11,703 nucleotides of DNA from JAMLGJ01 sp047972145 (GTDB lineage: Bacteria > Actinomycetota > Acidimicrobiia > Acidimicrobiales > Microtrichaceae). The stretch spans positions 1 to 11,703 of the forward strand of contig JBKEAI010000327.1 in NCBI GenBank assembly GCA_047972145.1, written 5' to 3'. Of the stretch, positions 1 through 6,121 are shown one piece after another. The position numbers and the translations under genes were made by a program. Below the pieces are notes generated by a model. The model was not told where the DNA came from. It worked only from the letters and a program-made list of their open reading frames with translations, and did not search any database. Every line of letters begins with the position of its first letter. The stretch's first letter is position 1.

Positions 1-741
1 GTCACCGTCAACAGGGGTGTCACCCGCAGACGTGGCCACAGCAGCGACTCGCGAACCTGGAACACCGTGGTCGCGTAGGTGATCCAACAAGGTGCACAAC
101 GTCGCACCATCGGTCGCGTCGAGACGTGCGTCGACTCGCAGGTAGTGATGGTCATCCCACCACGAGTTGAACCACACACCACGATCAACCGGATCGCGTC
201 CCTGGGGGTCATCAGCGCCGGGACCACCCGGTGCAGGGCCGTCATCAACCCCAACGTCACCCCCACCAGAACCCTGCCCACCAGAACCATGCTTGTTGGG
301 AGTCGTTTCATCGAGTACTTGCGCGGTTCTACGAAACGCCGAGAAGGTACGCGCTGCTTGGGGATGGGTACACGACGTAGCCACATAGGTGATCTCAGCG
401 TCGGTATCAGCCTCAGCCACCTTTTGTGCACTGTGAGCGAACCCGACTGAGAACCTTCCCTCATCAAAGGCTGCGAACAGATGCGGCAACCCGGCGCGTC
501 GCTCAGCGAGATCAGCCCGCCTGGTCGCTTCTGCGCGAGTGAACCCGCACGTCAGGGTCAACCAATGTGCCAACGTGCGAACCCCGTACACACACCAACC
601 GTCACCTGCATCCAGCCGGGCGAGCTTCGCGTTCAATTCGGCTTCAGCCGCGTGGATCGACGCTGCAAGATCACCGATCTCAGATCGCAACGCTGCCATC
701 TCAGGATCGTGTGGCATCTCCGCGGTGGCGGTCCTTCCCAT
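1..741 (-). CDS. DUF222 domain protein (HNH endonuclease family), C-terminal part outside the window
   Basis: The reading frame is open from base 741 to base 1 and leaves the window, so only the first 247 residues are seen. Residues about 15-45 are helical and charged. Residues about 47-140 match the DUF222 pattern: an Ala/Arg-rich helical domain with a WLT tract near 60-62 and the stretch LPHLFAAFDEGRFSVGFAHS at 85-104. A Gly/Asp/Pro-rich linker (about 149-186) follows, then the second DUF222 block with WWDDHHYLRVDARLDATDGA at 194-213. In this family the protein usually ends with an HNH nuclease domain, which would lie beyond base 1 and is not seen. The function of these multicopy actinobacterial proteins is not settled. 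The ATG at 741 is used here; a GTG at 765 in the same frame, giving VFDSSLWF before this Met, is equally possible because neither has a clear Shine-Dalgarno sequence. The linker is richer in GGT, GTT and TCT codons than the neighbours. Confidence 0.85.
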   Translation of the reverse strand, partial: MGRTATAEMPHDPEMAALRSEIGDLAASIHAAEAELNAKLARLDAGDGWCVYGVRTLAHWLTLTCGFTRAEATRRADLAERRAGLPHLFAAFDEGRFSVGFAHSAQKVAEADTDAEITYVATSCTHPQAARTFSAFRRTAQVLDETTPNKHGSGGQGSGGGDVGVDDGPAPGGPGADDPQGRDPVDRGVWFNSWWDDHHYLRVDARLDATDGATLCTLLDHLRDHGVPGSRVAAVATSAGDTPVDGD

Positions 742-938
742 GAACCACAAACTACTATCGAACACACGTTCGAGTCAACACCAATCCCGAAAATCCAACC
801 CTCTCCAACGAGATCGACTGGAAAGCCGAAGCACCAGACCATGTGTTCTGATTCAGCGGTGTGCCTCCCGTGGCCCCGGCCGGCGCCATCAAGCCCCCGC
901 ACTACCGCTCGACTCGTGCCGAAGTACCGCGGACTGGT
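742..938. other. Gap between rsfS and the DUF222 gene
   Basis: This gap of about 175-200 bases lies downstream of rsfS and upstream of the DUF222 gene, both on the minus strand. It holds GC-rich self-complementary runs around 868-885 but no hairpin followed by a T-run, and no convincing -35/-10 pair. A promoter for the DUF222 gene may be here but cannot be pointed to. Confidence 0.4.
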
Positions 939-1328
939 TCAGCCGGGGACGACCGGATCGACGTTCCAGTCGGTGCGCGGTACATCGCCATAGAGCCGGT
1001 CGAGTCGGTAGAACGCGCGCTCGTCGGCATGGAACACATGCACGACCACGTCGCCGTAGTCGAGCAGCACCCACCGCCGCGCACCTCTGCCCTCTTCTGA
1101 GTTGGGCGACTGGCCGAGCTGGTCGCGCACCGTCTCCTCCACCCCGTCGACGATCGCCTTCACCTGGCGTTCGTTGGACGCCGTCGCCAGCACGAAGTGG
1201 TCGCAGATACCTATCGCATCCGCCACGTCGAGCACCACGATGTCGCTGGCCAGCTTGTCGTCGGCCGCCCGCGCTGCGGTTATCGCCAGCAGCCGGGCTG
1301 CCGACGCTGACGAATCGGCATGGTTCAC
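939..1328 (-). CDS. rsfS: Ribosome silencing factor RsfS
   Basis: This protein of 129 residues belongs to the RsfS/Iojap family. It binds ribosomal protein uL14 on the large subunit and blocks joining of the subunits, lowering translation in starvation or stationary phase. The family core is plain: ADDKLASDIVVLDVADA at about 22-38, the DHFVLATASNERQVKAI segment at 43-59, and the signature WVLLDYGDVVVHVFHADER at 86-104 followed by FYRLDRLYGD (106-115). Length is normal. The GTG at 1328 is chosen because it forms a GTGA overlap with the stop of the upstream gene, which suggests translational coupling; extending the frame further upstream gives an Arg-rich tail that is only a shadow of the upstream gene. 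It is the third gene of the nadD - LCP-like - rsfS cluster, and a nadD/rsfS neighbourhood is common in bacteria. Confidence 0.95.
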   Translation of the reverse strand: MNHADSSASAARLLAITAARAADDKLASDIVVLDVADAIGICDHFVLATASNERQVKAIVDGVEETVRDQLGQSPNSEEGRGARRWVLLDYGDVVVHVFHADERAFYRLDRLYGDVPRTDWNVDPVVPG

Positions 1329-2731
1329 GCGGTGCGGTCCGTTCCGAGTTCGACCAGGATCACCGCACCTCCGAGGTCCTCGCCTGTGCCCGCGGGAGCC
1401 TCCGTGGCGGTCACTCCGAGCTGCGCGGCGATCGCTTCGGCGACGGGTTGTCCCTCGGAGGCCAGCCACTGCACGGTCGTGGTGGCGATGTCCAAGCTGT
1501 CGGCATTGCCGACCAGGGTGACCGCACCACCCGCCTCCACCACACCTGGAACCATCGCCGTGACGACGTTCGTGTCCGTGGTGCCGTTGAGGATCGCTGT
1601 CGCGGGCCGGATCCCGGCCGCAGGTGAGGTGGGCACCGGGACCACACGGGCGACGAACTTGTTGAGTGAGGCCGGGTCAGGCATCCATGCAACGAAGTAG
1701 GTCTGCGGAACGGGAACCTTCGCCATCGGGACAGCATCGAATCGCACCTCGCCCGAATTCAGCCGGTCGACGGCGACCCCGAACGGTGGGCTTCCCACCC
1801 CCTCGGACGCCGCTCCTTCGGGTAGTTCCTCGTGGGTATTGCCCGCTGCTTGACCGAGCAACGCCTGCCAGACCGCAGTCGCGCGGATCGCCTGGTTGGG
1901 CGCAGGGTCATCAACGCCCTCGAATCCGAGGAAGTCCACGATGCCCGCCGGTTCGATCGTCATCGGACCCGCTGGATAGCGGACCTCGGCAACACCCTCG
2001 GGGTTGCGGGCCGAGAGATCGTCGACGTTGTCGACCTCGATCGCCACCCCACCGGCGAGCTGCTCGATAGCGGAGGCCGGCACCTCACGCACCGCGCCCA
2101 CATTGAACCCGAGGGCGACACCGAGTCGTTGGCGGAAGCCGTCGATGCCCTCCTCGTTGTAGATCGTGCTGAGGAACTGTGGCGGTGCACCGTCGTACTC
2201 GGGAACCATGAACGACGGCGGCAACGGCACCAGGGTCCCTCCCGCTTCGGAGGCATCGGGAACGACCAGCAACGCGCTCGCGAACGTTCCGTCAGCCTTG
2301 GTGACGACGTAGGCGTCAGCGTTCGTCGGCAACGGCTCGGCCAGGTATCCCGGCGCTGCGGGGTCGGTCACCCGATCGTCGGTCCCACCGCCGGACTTGA
2401 GGGCGGACTGGTAGCCGAACCACGACAGCGCGGCCAGCGCCACGATGAAGATCACCGTGGTGGCGGCCTGCCACCAGGTGATCCGACGTTGGCGTGACTC
2501 GACACGGCGGCGCCGCACCACCGCCTCCGCACGTGGGGGCAGCACCGGTTCGTCGAACTGGTCCGGACCCTGCGGACCCGGAACACCCCCGCCGGGCTGC
2601 GCCACCTCGACACCATCCACCTGCGACTCGAGCACCCTGGGACGCTCAACCCGCGGCGCACCGAGGTCGGACTGACCGTCGGTGGGCACGCCTGGTTCCC
2701 GGTTGGTGCGCGGTGGCTCAGTCGCCGTCAT
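1325..2731 (-). CDS. Membrane-anchored LCP-like protein with LytR C-terminal domain
   Basis: The protein has 468 residues. Residues 1-83 form a Pro/Gly/charged cytoplasmic tail that ends in an Arg-rich stretch (VVRRRR at 71-76). One membrane segment lies at about 86-106 (WWQAATTVIFIVALAALSWF). Outside the membrane, residues about 138-300 have the layout of a LytR-CpsA-Psr (LCP) domain, and residues about 378-464 are a LytR_C domain (AILNGTTDTNVV, then VGNADSLDIATTTVQW and DLGGAVILVELG). True LCP enzymes transfer polymers onto peptidoglycan and use arginines in a PRDT-like motif; here the equivalent place reads LPPSFMV (170-176), without that arginine, so catalysis is doubtful. The role may be structural or in binding cell-wall polymer. 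Its ATG overlaps the end of nadD by 14 bases and its stop overlaps rsfS. LytR_C is assigned firmly, the LCP relation is moderate. Confidence 0.8.
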   Translation of the reverse strand: MTATEPPRTNREPGVPTDGQSDLGAPRVERPRVLESQVDGVEVAQPGGGVPGPQGPDQFDEPVLPPRAEAVVRRRRVESRQRRITWWQAATTVIFIVALAALSWFGYQSALKSGGGTDDRVTDPAAPGYLAEPLPTNADAYVVTKADGTFASALLVVPDASEAGGTLVPLPPSFMVPEYDGAPPQFLSTIYNEEGIDGFRQRLGVALGFNVGAVREVPASAIEQLAGGVAIEVDNVDDLSARNPEGVAEVRYPAGPMTIEPAGIVDFLGFEGVDDPAPNQAIRATAVWQALLGQAAGNTHEELPEGAASEGVGSPPFGVAVDRLNSGEVRFDAVPMAKVPVPQTYFVAWMPDPASLNKFVARVVPVPTSPAAGIRPATAILNGTTDTNVVTAMVPGVVEAGGAVTLVGNADSLDIATTTVQWLASEGQPVAEAIAAQLGVTATEAPAGTGEDLGGAVILVELGTDRTA

Positions 2732-3386
2732 CGGTGCCAGCGTAGAGTCCGCGCCGCTCGCTCACCGAGATCGCGCCGGGTGTCACGAAGTCACCCACAG
2801 ACCCTCCGGCGGCCATGAGACGCCTGAGGTCACTCGATGACACGTCCACCAGTGGCGCCTCGACCGACACGTACGGCAACCCACCGGGCAGTTCCACACC
2901 ACGGAGTACGGATCCCGGGCGCTGCACCACCGCGATCTCACAGAGTCCGGGCAGGTCGCGGAACCGGTGCCAGGTGGAGATGCCCGCAGCTGCATCGGCG
3001 CCGAGGATCAGCACCAGCGAACGCTCTGGGTCCTCGCTACGCAGATGCTCGAGAGTGTCCACCGTGTAGGTAGGACCACTACGACGCACCTCGAGGTCCG
3101 ACACCTCGATCGGAACATCGCCCCTCAGAGCCTCCCAACCGGCCAGGGTGGCCAGCGCACCCGAGCGGAGGTCCGCGACGCTCGCGCGCACCATGGCCAA
3201 GCGTTCCTCGGCAGGGGTGATGGCCGCGAGATCCGTCTTCTGCCAAGGATCACCCGCGACCAACAACAGGACCGGGTCCAGCCGCAGGGCTCTTCCTACC
3301 GATTCAGCCACGCACAGGTGGCCACGGTGCGGCGGGTCGAAGGTCCCCCCGAGGATCCCGATCCGCCGTCGGGAGGTATCGGCCAC
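2718..3386 (-). CDS. nadD: Nicotinate-nucleotide adenylyltransferase NadD
   Basis: NadD joins nicotinate mononucleotide and ATP to give deamido-NAD and pyrophosphate in the cytoplasm, the shared step of de novo and salvage NAD synthesis. The 222-residue protein shows the nucleotidyltransferase signature ILGGTFDPPHRGHL at 11-24 with the HxGH motif (H20, H23). It also has the NadD stretch DPWQKTDL (46-53), ILGADAAAGISTWHRFRDL at 127-145, and the closing motif SSSDLRRL (183-190, usually SSTxIR). The GTG at 3386 is chosen because it puts the signature at the usual distance from the N-terminus. The frame stays open further upstream, but that extension runs antisense through the sigma factor gene. 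It is the first gene of a minus-strand cluster with the LCP-like gene (14-base overlap) and rsfS, and is divergent from the sigma factor across 159 bases. Confidence 0.95.
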   Translation of the reverse strand: MADTSRRRIGILGGTFDPPHRGHLCVAESVGRALRLDPVLLLVAGDPWQKTDLAAITPAEERLAMVRASVADLRSGALATLAGWEALRGDVPIEVSDLEVRRSGPTYTVDTLEHLRSEDPERSLVLILGADAAAGISTWHRFRDLPGLCEIAVVQRPGSVLRGVELPGGLPYVSVEAPLVDVSSSDLRRLMAAGGSVGDFVTPGAISVSERRGLYAGTDDGD

Positions 3387-3443
3387 CCCCCAACGGTATC
3401 GGCAGGACGACCGAATCGGAACACGGCGGACTAGGTCATTGGT

Positions 3444-3469
3444 CCCGGAGTCCTCAACTCCGGGGTTTT
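3444..3469 (+). terminator. Terminator-like hairpin in the sigma factor leader
   Basis: CCCGGAGT (3444-3451) and ACTCCGGG (3457-3464) form a perfect 8-bp stem with a 5-base loop, followed by GTTTT. The T-run is on the plus strand only. No plus-strand gene ends before it, so it is either a block to stray transcription or an attenuator if the sigma gene's promoter is upstream of 3444. The shape is seen; the function is inferred. Confidence 0.5.
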
Positions 3470-3545
3470 CGGGCCGATACCTGTTCGTGACGGGCGAGAG
3501 ACCCGCACCGCAGGAGCACTGCGGCAGCAATCGGAGGTGACACCC

Positions 3546-4370
3546 ATGAGCGACTCGGTGGGCATGTACTTGAACGAGATCGGAGCGGTGCCGCTGCTCG
3601 ATGCGGACGACGAAACAAAGCTTGCGCAGGCGATCGAGGACGGTCTCGATGCCCGCCGACGCAAGGAAGCCGGTGAGCGGGGCCGCCAGCTCGACCGCAA
3701 CATCCGGGCGGGTGAGGCGGCCAAAGACCGCTTCATCCGGGCGAACCTGCGCCTGGTGGTCAGCGTCGCACGCCGCTATCCCCTGCCTCCGGGCATGGAG
3801 CTGCTGGACCTGATCCAGGAGGGCAACCTCGGCCTTGAGCACGCTGTCGACAAGTTCGACTGGCGCAAGGGCTTCAAGTTCTCCACCTACGCGACATTCT
3901 GGATCCGCCAGTCGATCGGCCGGGCACTGGACCAGAAGGCCTCACTGGTGAGGATCCCAGGGGACCGTTCCGCCAGCCTGCGTGCAGCGCTTCGCCACGT
4001 TTCGGGCGACGGTGACGAGCTCGACGAGGAACATGCGATGCTGCACCGCCTGACCACGCCGACATCGCTCGACCGCACCGTCGGTGACGACGACTCCAAC
4101 GAGCTCGTCGACCTGATCGCCGACGCGAAGCCCGGTCCGGAAAGCCTGCTGTTGGAGGCCGAACACGAGGACTGGCTCCGCGGCCTGCTCGACGTGCTCG
4201 ACCCGAGGGCCCGTTGCGCTGTCGAACAGCGCTTCGGCCTCGCAGATGGACGCCGCCGCAGCTACCGCGAGGTAGGCGAGGAACTGGGTGTCACCGCCGA
4301 AGCCGCGAGACGACTCGTGAAGCGCTCGGTCAACGCCGTGCGCGACAACGCGCTCGCAGCGCATTACTGA
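3546..4370 (+). CDS. RNA polymerase sigma factor, sigma-70 family (group 2-like, divergent)
   Basis: The 274-residue protein has the parts of a primary-like sigma factor: region 1.2 (DSVGMYLNEIGAVPLL, 3-18), region 2 (about 66-138, with LDLIQEGNLGLEHAVDKFDW and FSTYATFWIRQSIGRAL), a sigma-finger segment (SLDRTVGDDDSNELVDLIAD, 174-193), and region 4 (about 200-268) with a helix-turn-helix. Compared with E. coli sigma-70, W433 is F118 and T440 is G125 in the -10 reading helix. The extended -10 residues after RIP are GD instead of VH, and the -35 reading helix has A251 for R584 and R256 for Q589. Region 3.0/3.1 is about 30 residues shorter. It is therefore likely an alternative sigma factor with its own promoter preference. 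The ATG at 3546 has GGAGG at 3533-3537 with 8 bases between; a GTG at 3537 overlaps that site and is less likely. Regulon unknown. Confidence 0.9.
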   Translation: MSDSVGMYLNEIGAVPLLDADDETKLAQAIEDGLDARRRKEAGERGRQLDRNIRAGEAAKDRFIRANLRLVVSVARRYPLPPGMELLDLIQEGNLGLEHAVDKFDWRKGFKFSTYATFWIRQSIGRALDQKASLVRIPGDRSASLRAALRHVSGDGDELDEEHAMLHRLTTPTSLDRTVGDDDSNELVDLIADAKPGPESLLLEAEHEDWLRGLLDVLDPRARCAVEQRFGLADGRRRSYREVGEELGVTAEAARRLVKRSVNAVRDNALAAHY

Positions 4371-4392
4371 TCGCCGCTCTGCCGACCCCGGC

Positions 4393-4420
4393 CCGCCTAC
4401 GACAGTCCGCCTACGACAGT
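4393..4420. repeat. Two tandem copies of a 14-bp unit
   Basis: CCGCCTACGACAGT occurs at 4393-4406 and again, directly joined, at 4407-4420, with a further CCGCC after it. It lies 23 bases past the sigma factor stop. A slippage duplication is the simplest reading; a protein binding site is possible. Confidence 0.8.
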
Positions 4421-4439
4421 CCGCCGACACCGGTCCTCG

Positions 4440-4451
4440 GACCACGTGGTC
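4440..4451. promoter_or_regulatory. 12-bp perfect palindrome upstream of the DAHP synthase gene
   Basis: GACCACGTGGTC is a perfect palindrome with a CACGTG core, ending 34 bases before the candidate -10 element of the DAHP synthase gene. Its place suits an operator, but no binding protein can be named and chance is not excluded in GC-rich DNA. Confidence 0.3.
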
Positions 4452-4485
4452 GGTAACCGCCTACCGGGTCCCGCGGGGGTACTTG

Positions 4486-4499
4486 TAGCCTTGTATCGA
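4486..4499 (+). promoter_or_regulatory. Candidate -10 element giving a leaderless DAHP synthase mRNA
   Basis: TAGCCT (4486-4491) fits the TANNNT pattern of actinobacterial -10 elements and ends 7 bases before the ATG at 4499, so transcription would begin at or next to the start codon. No Shine-Dalgarno sequence lies at a usable distance, which agrees with a leaderless message. No clear -35 is seen. Confidence 0.45.
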
Positions 4500-5872
4500 T
4501 GGCTACCTCGGACTCCCCCACTACCGGCAGAGCGGCTTGGACCCCTGATTCCTGGCGTTCGCGCAGCGCGCTCCAGCAACCCGAGTGGCCCGCAGACGGT
4601 TCCCTGGAATCGGTGCTCAAACAACTCGGGAGCGTGCCGCCGCTGGTGTTCGCCGGCGAGGCCCGTGCCCTGACCGCCGATCTGGCCCGGGTATCGGAGG
4701 GTCGGGCGTTTCTGCTCCAGGCCGGCGACTGCGCCGAGTCCTTCGACGCCTTCTCGGCTGATTCGATCCGCGAGCGCCTGCGGGTGATCCTCCAGATGGC
4801 CGTCGTGCTCACCTACTCCGCTGGCGTTCCGGTGGTGAAGGTCGGCCGCATCGCAGGCCAGTTCGCCAAGCCCCGCTCGTCGGACACCGAGACCGTCGAC
4901 GATGTCGAGTTGCCCAGCTTCCGTGGCCACATGGTCAACGACATCGACTTCGACGCCGCAGCGCGGATACCCGATCCACAACGACTCCTCGCGGCCTACA
5001 ACCAGGCCGCCTCGACGCTCAACCTCCTGCGCGCCTTCACCAAGGGTGGTTTTGCGGACCTCACACGGGTGCACCAGTGGAACCAGGAGTTCGTCACCGC
5101 GAGCCCACAGGGACGACGCTACGAACAGCTCGCCGATGAGATCGACCGGGCGATGCGCTTCATGGAGGCCTGCGGTATCGACTCGGGCTCGGTTCCCGGG
5201 ATCCACGAGGTCGACTTCTACACCAGCCACGAGGCACTGGTGCTCGGCTACGAGGAGGCCCTCACCCGGGCCGACTCACTCACCGGTGACTGGTACGACT
5301 GCTCTGCTCACATGGTGTGGATCGGCGAGCGCACACGCGGACTCGAGGACGCCCATGTGGAGTTCTTCCGCGGGATCGCCAACCCGGTCGGCTGCAAGGT
5401 CGGCCCCACGATGACCCCCGAGGAGCTCGTCGAGCTCTGCGAGCTGCTCAACCCCGCCAGAGTCCCGGGGCGCCTCACCCTGATCACCCGGATGGGTGCG
5501 GAGCACATCGAGGAACGCCTGCCACCTCTGCTGCGTGCAGCGCGGGCGGCCGGCCACCCGGTGGTGTGGACGTGCGACCCGATGCACGGCAACACGTTCA
5601 CCGCGCCGTCGGGACGCAAGACACGCCACTTCGACGCGATCCTCGCGGAGATCGCAGGGTTCTTCGCCGCGCACCGCGCCGAGGGCACATGGCCCGGCGG
5701 GGTGCATGTGGAGCTCACCGGCGACGACGTCACCGAGTGCCTTGGTGGTGCAGAGGACATCCTCGATGTGGACCTGGGGCTGCGCTACGAGACGATGTGC
5801 GACCCCCGCCTCAACGGGCGCCAGAGCGTCGACCTCGCGTTCCGGGTCGCCGAGCTGCTGCGCGCTGACTGA
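4499..5872 (+). CDS. aroG: 3-deoxy-7-phosphoheptulonate (DAHP) synthase, class II
   Basis: This enzyme condenses phosphoenolpyruvate and erythrose 4-phosphate, the first step of the shikimate pathway to aromatic amino acids. The 457-residue protein is full length for class II, the type in plants and in Mycobacterium tuberculosis AroG. The four metal ligands known from the mycobacterial enzyme are in place with a near-constant offset: C78 (in LLQAGDCAES), H363 (in CDPMHGNT), E405 (in GVHVELTG) and D435 (in CDPRLNGRQS). The substrate motifs GQFAKPRS (120-127) and GCKVGPT (298-304) are also present. An N-terminal extension (about 1-45) of the sort that carries allosteric sites in the mycobacterial enzyme is kept. 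The ATG at 4499 is the only sensible start and seems leaderless. It stands alone: no other shikimate gene is in the window. Symbol follows the M. tuberculosis usage. Confidence 0.97.
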   Translation: MATSDSPTTGRAAWTPDSWRSRSALQQPEWPADGSLESVLKQLGSVPPLVFAGEARALTADLARVSEGRAFLLQAGDCAESFDAFSADSIRERLRVILQMAVVLTYSAGVPVVKVGRIAGQFAKPRSSDTETVDDVELPSFRGHMVNDIDFDAAARIPDPQRLLAAYNQAASTLNLLRAFTKGGFADLTRVHQWNQEFVTASPQGRRYEQLADEIDRAMRFMEACGIDSGSVPGIHEVDFYTSHEALVLGYEEALTRADSLTGDWYDCSAHMVWIGERTRGLEDAHVEFFRGIANPVGCKVGPTMTPEELVELCELLNPARVPGRLTLITRMGAEHIEERLPPLLRAARAAGHPVVWTCDPMHGNTFTAPSGRKTRHFDAILAEIAGFFAAHRAEGTWPGGVHVELTGDDVTECLGGAEDILDVDLGLRYETMCDPRLNGRQSVDLAFRVAELLRAD

Positions 5873-5989
5873 GCCCGCCCGGCGCACCCCACCCTGTCGG
5901 TTCGGTCGGGTCGGTCGGATCGACGGAACTCGCCCGCACGCCGCTCCGCTGCGGACCCTGTGATGGTTGACCCGGATTGACAGAAATGT

Positions 5990-6004
5990 TGACCAACCTG
6001 GTCA
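5990..6004. promoter_or_regulatory. Operator-like inverted repeat, copy 1 (TGACC-N5-GGTCA)
   Basis: TGACC (5990-5994) and GGTCA (6000-6004) are perfect inverted half-sites with a 5-base centre. The same architecture recurs 29 bases downstream. Further TTGACC (5967-5972) and TTGACA (5977-5982) half-sites lie just before. It sits about 120 bases before the sulfite reductase start codon, so a sulfur- or cysteine-responsive regulator is the natural guess. No family is claimed. Confidence 0.65.
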
Positions 6005-6017
6005 GGTTTCGCTAAAC

Positions 6018-6034
6018 ATGACCAAACAGGTCAT
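6018..6034. promoter_or_regulatory. Operator-like inverted repeat, copy 2 (ATGACC-N5-GGTCAT)
   Basis: ATGACC (6018-6023) and GGTCAT (6029-6034) form a perfect 6+6 inverted repeat with a 5-base centre, the same half-site and spacing as the copy at 5990-6004. Centre-to-centre distance is 29 bases, not far from three helical turns, so two dimers could bind on nearly the same face. The surrounding AT-rich bases (6010-6065) suggest the promoter overlaps it. Confidence 0.65.
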
Positions 6035-6040
6035 ATTTGT

Positions 6041-6065
6041 CAGATATCCAGCTTGCCAGATATCC
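6041..6065 (+). repeat. Direct repeat CAGATATCC in the sulfite reductase leader
   Basis: CAGATATCC is found at 6041-6049 and 6057-6065, 16 bases apart. It follows directly after the second operator-like repeat and precedes the start codon by 56 bases. It may be a second regulator site or part of the leader; nothing more can be said. Confidence 0.45.
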
Positions 6066-6121
6066 GTTACCGCCGGGCCAAAGCCCCGGGTACTGCAACC
6101 CCCGACACGCGACGAGGTGCG

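Noticed and set aside
539..1627. Long plus-strand reading frame (362 codons)
   Set aside because: It lies opposite the DUF222, rsfS and LytR_C genes, is Arg/Pro/Ser-rich, and has no domain; it is a shadow of GC-rich coding DNA.
3387..3842. Upstream extension of the nadD frame
   Set aside because: It runs antisense through the sigma factor gene and would place the nucleotidyltransferase signature about 160 residues from the N-terminus, against the family pattern.
5897..5919. TCGGT-type short repeats after the DAHP synthase gene
   Set aside because: The units are imperfect and short, with no dyad; judged simple low-complexity GC-rich sequence.
5977..6005. TTGACA as a -35 element for the reductase
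   Set aside because: The sequence 16-18 bases downstream is not like a -10 element; the TTGAC words are better explained as regulator half-sites. A TAAACA at 6013 after TTGACC at 5989 is possible but weak.
6061..6121. Possible riboswitch in the reductase leader
   Set aside because: Only a weak CCGGGC/GCCCCGG pairing is seen and no conserved SAM or cobalamin riboswitch core can be recognised.
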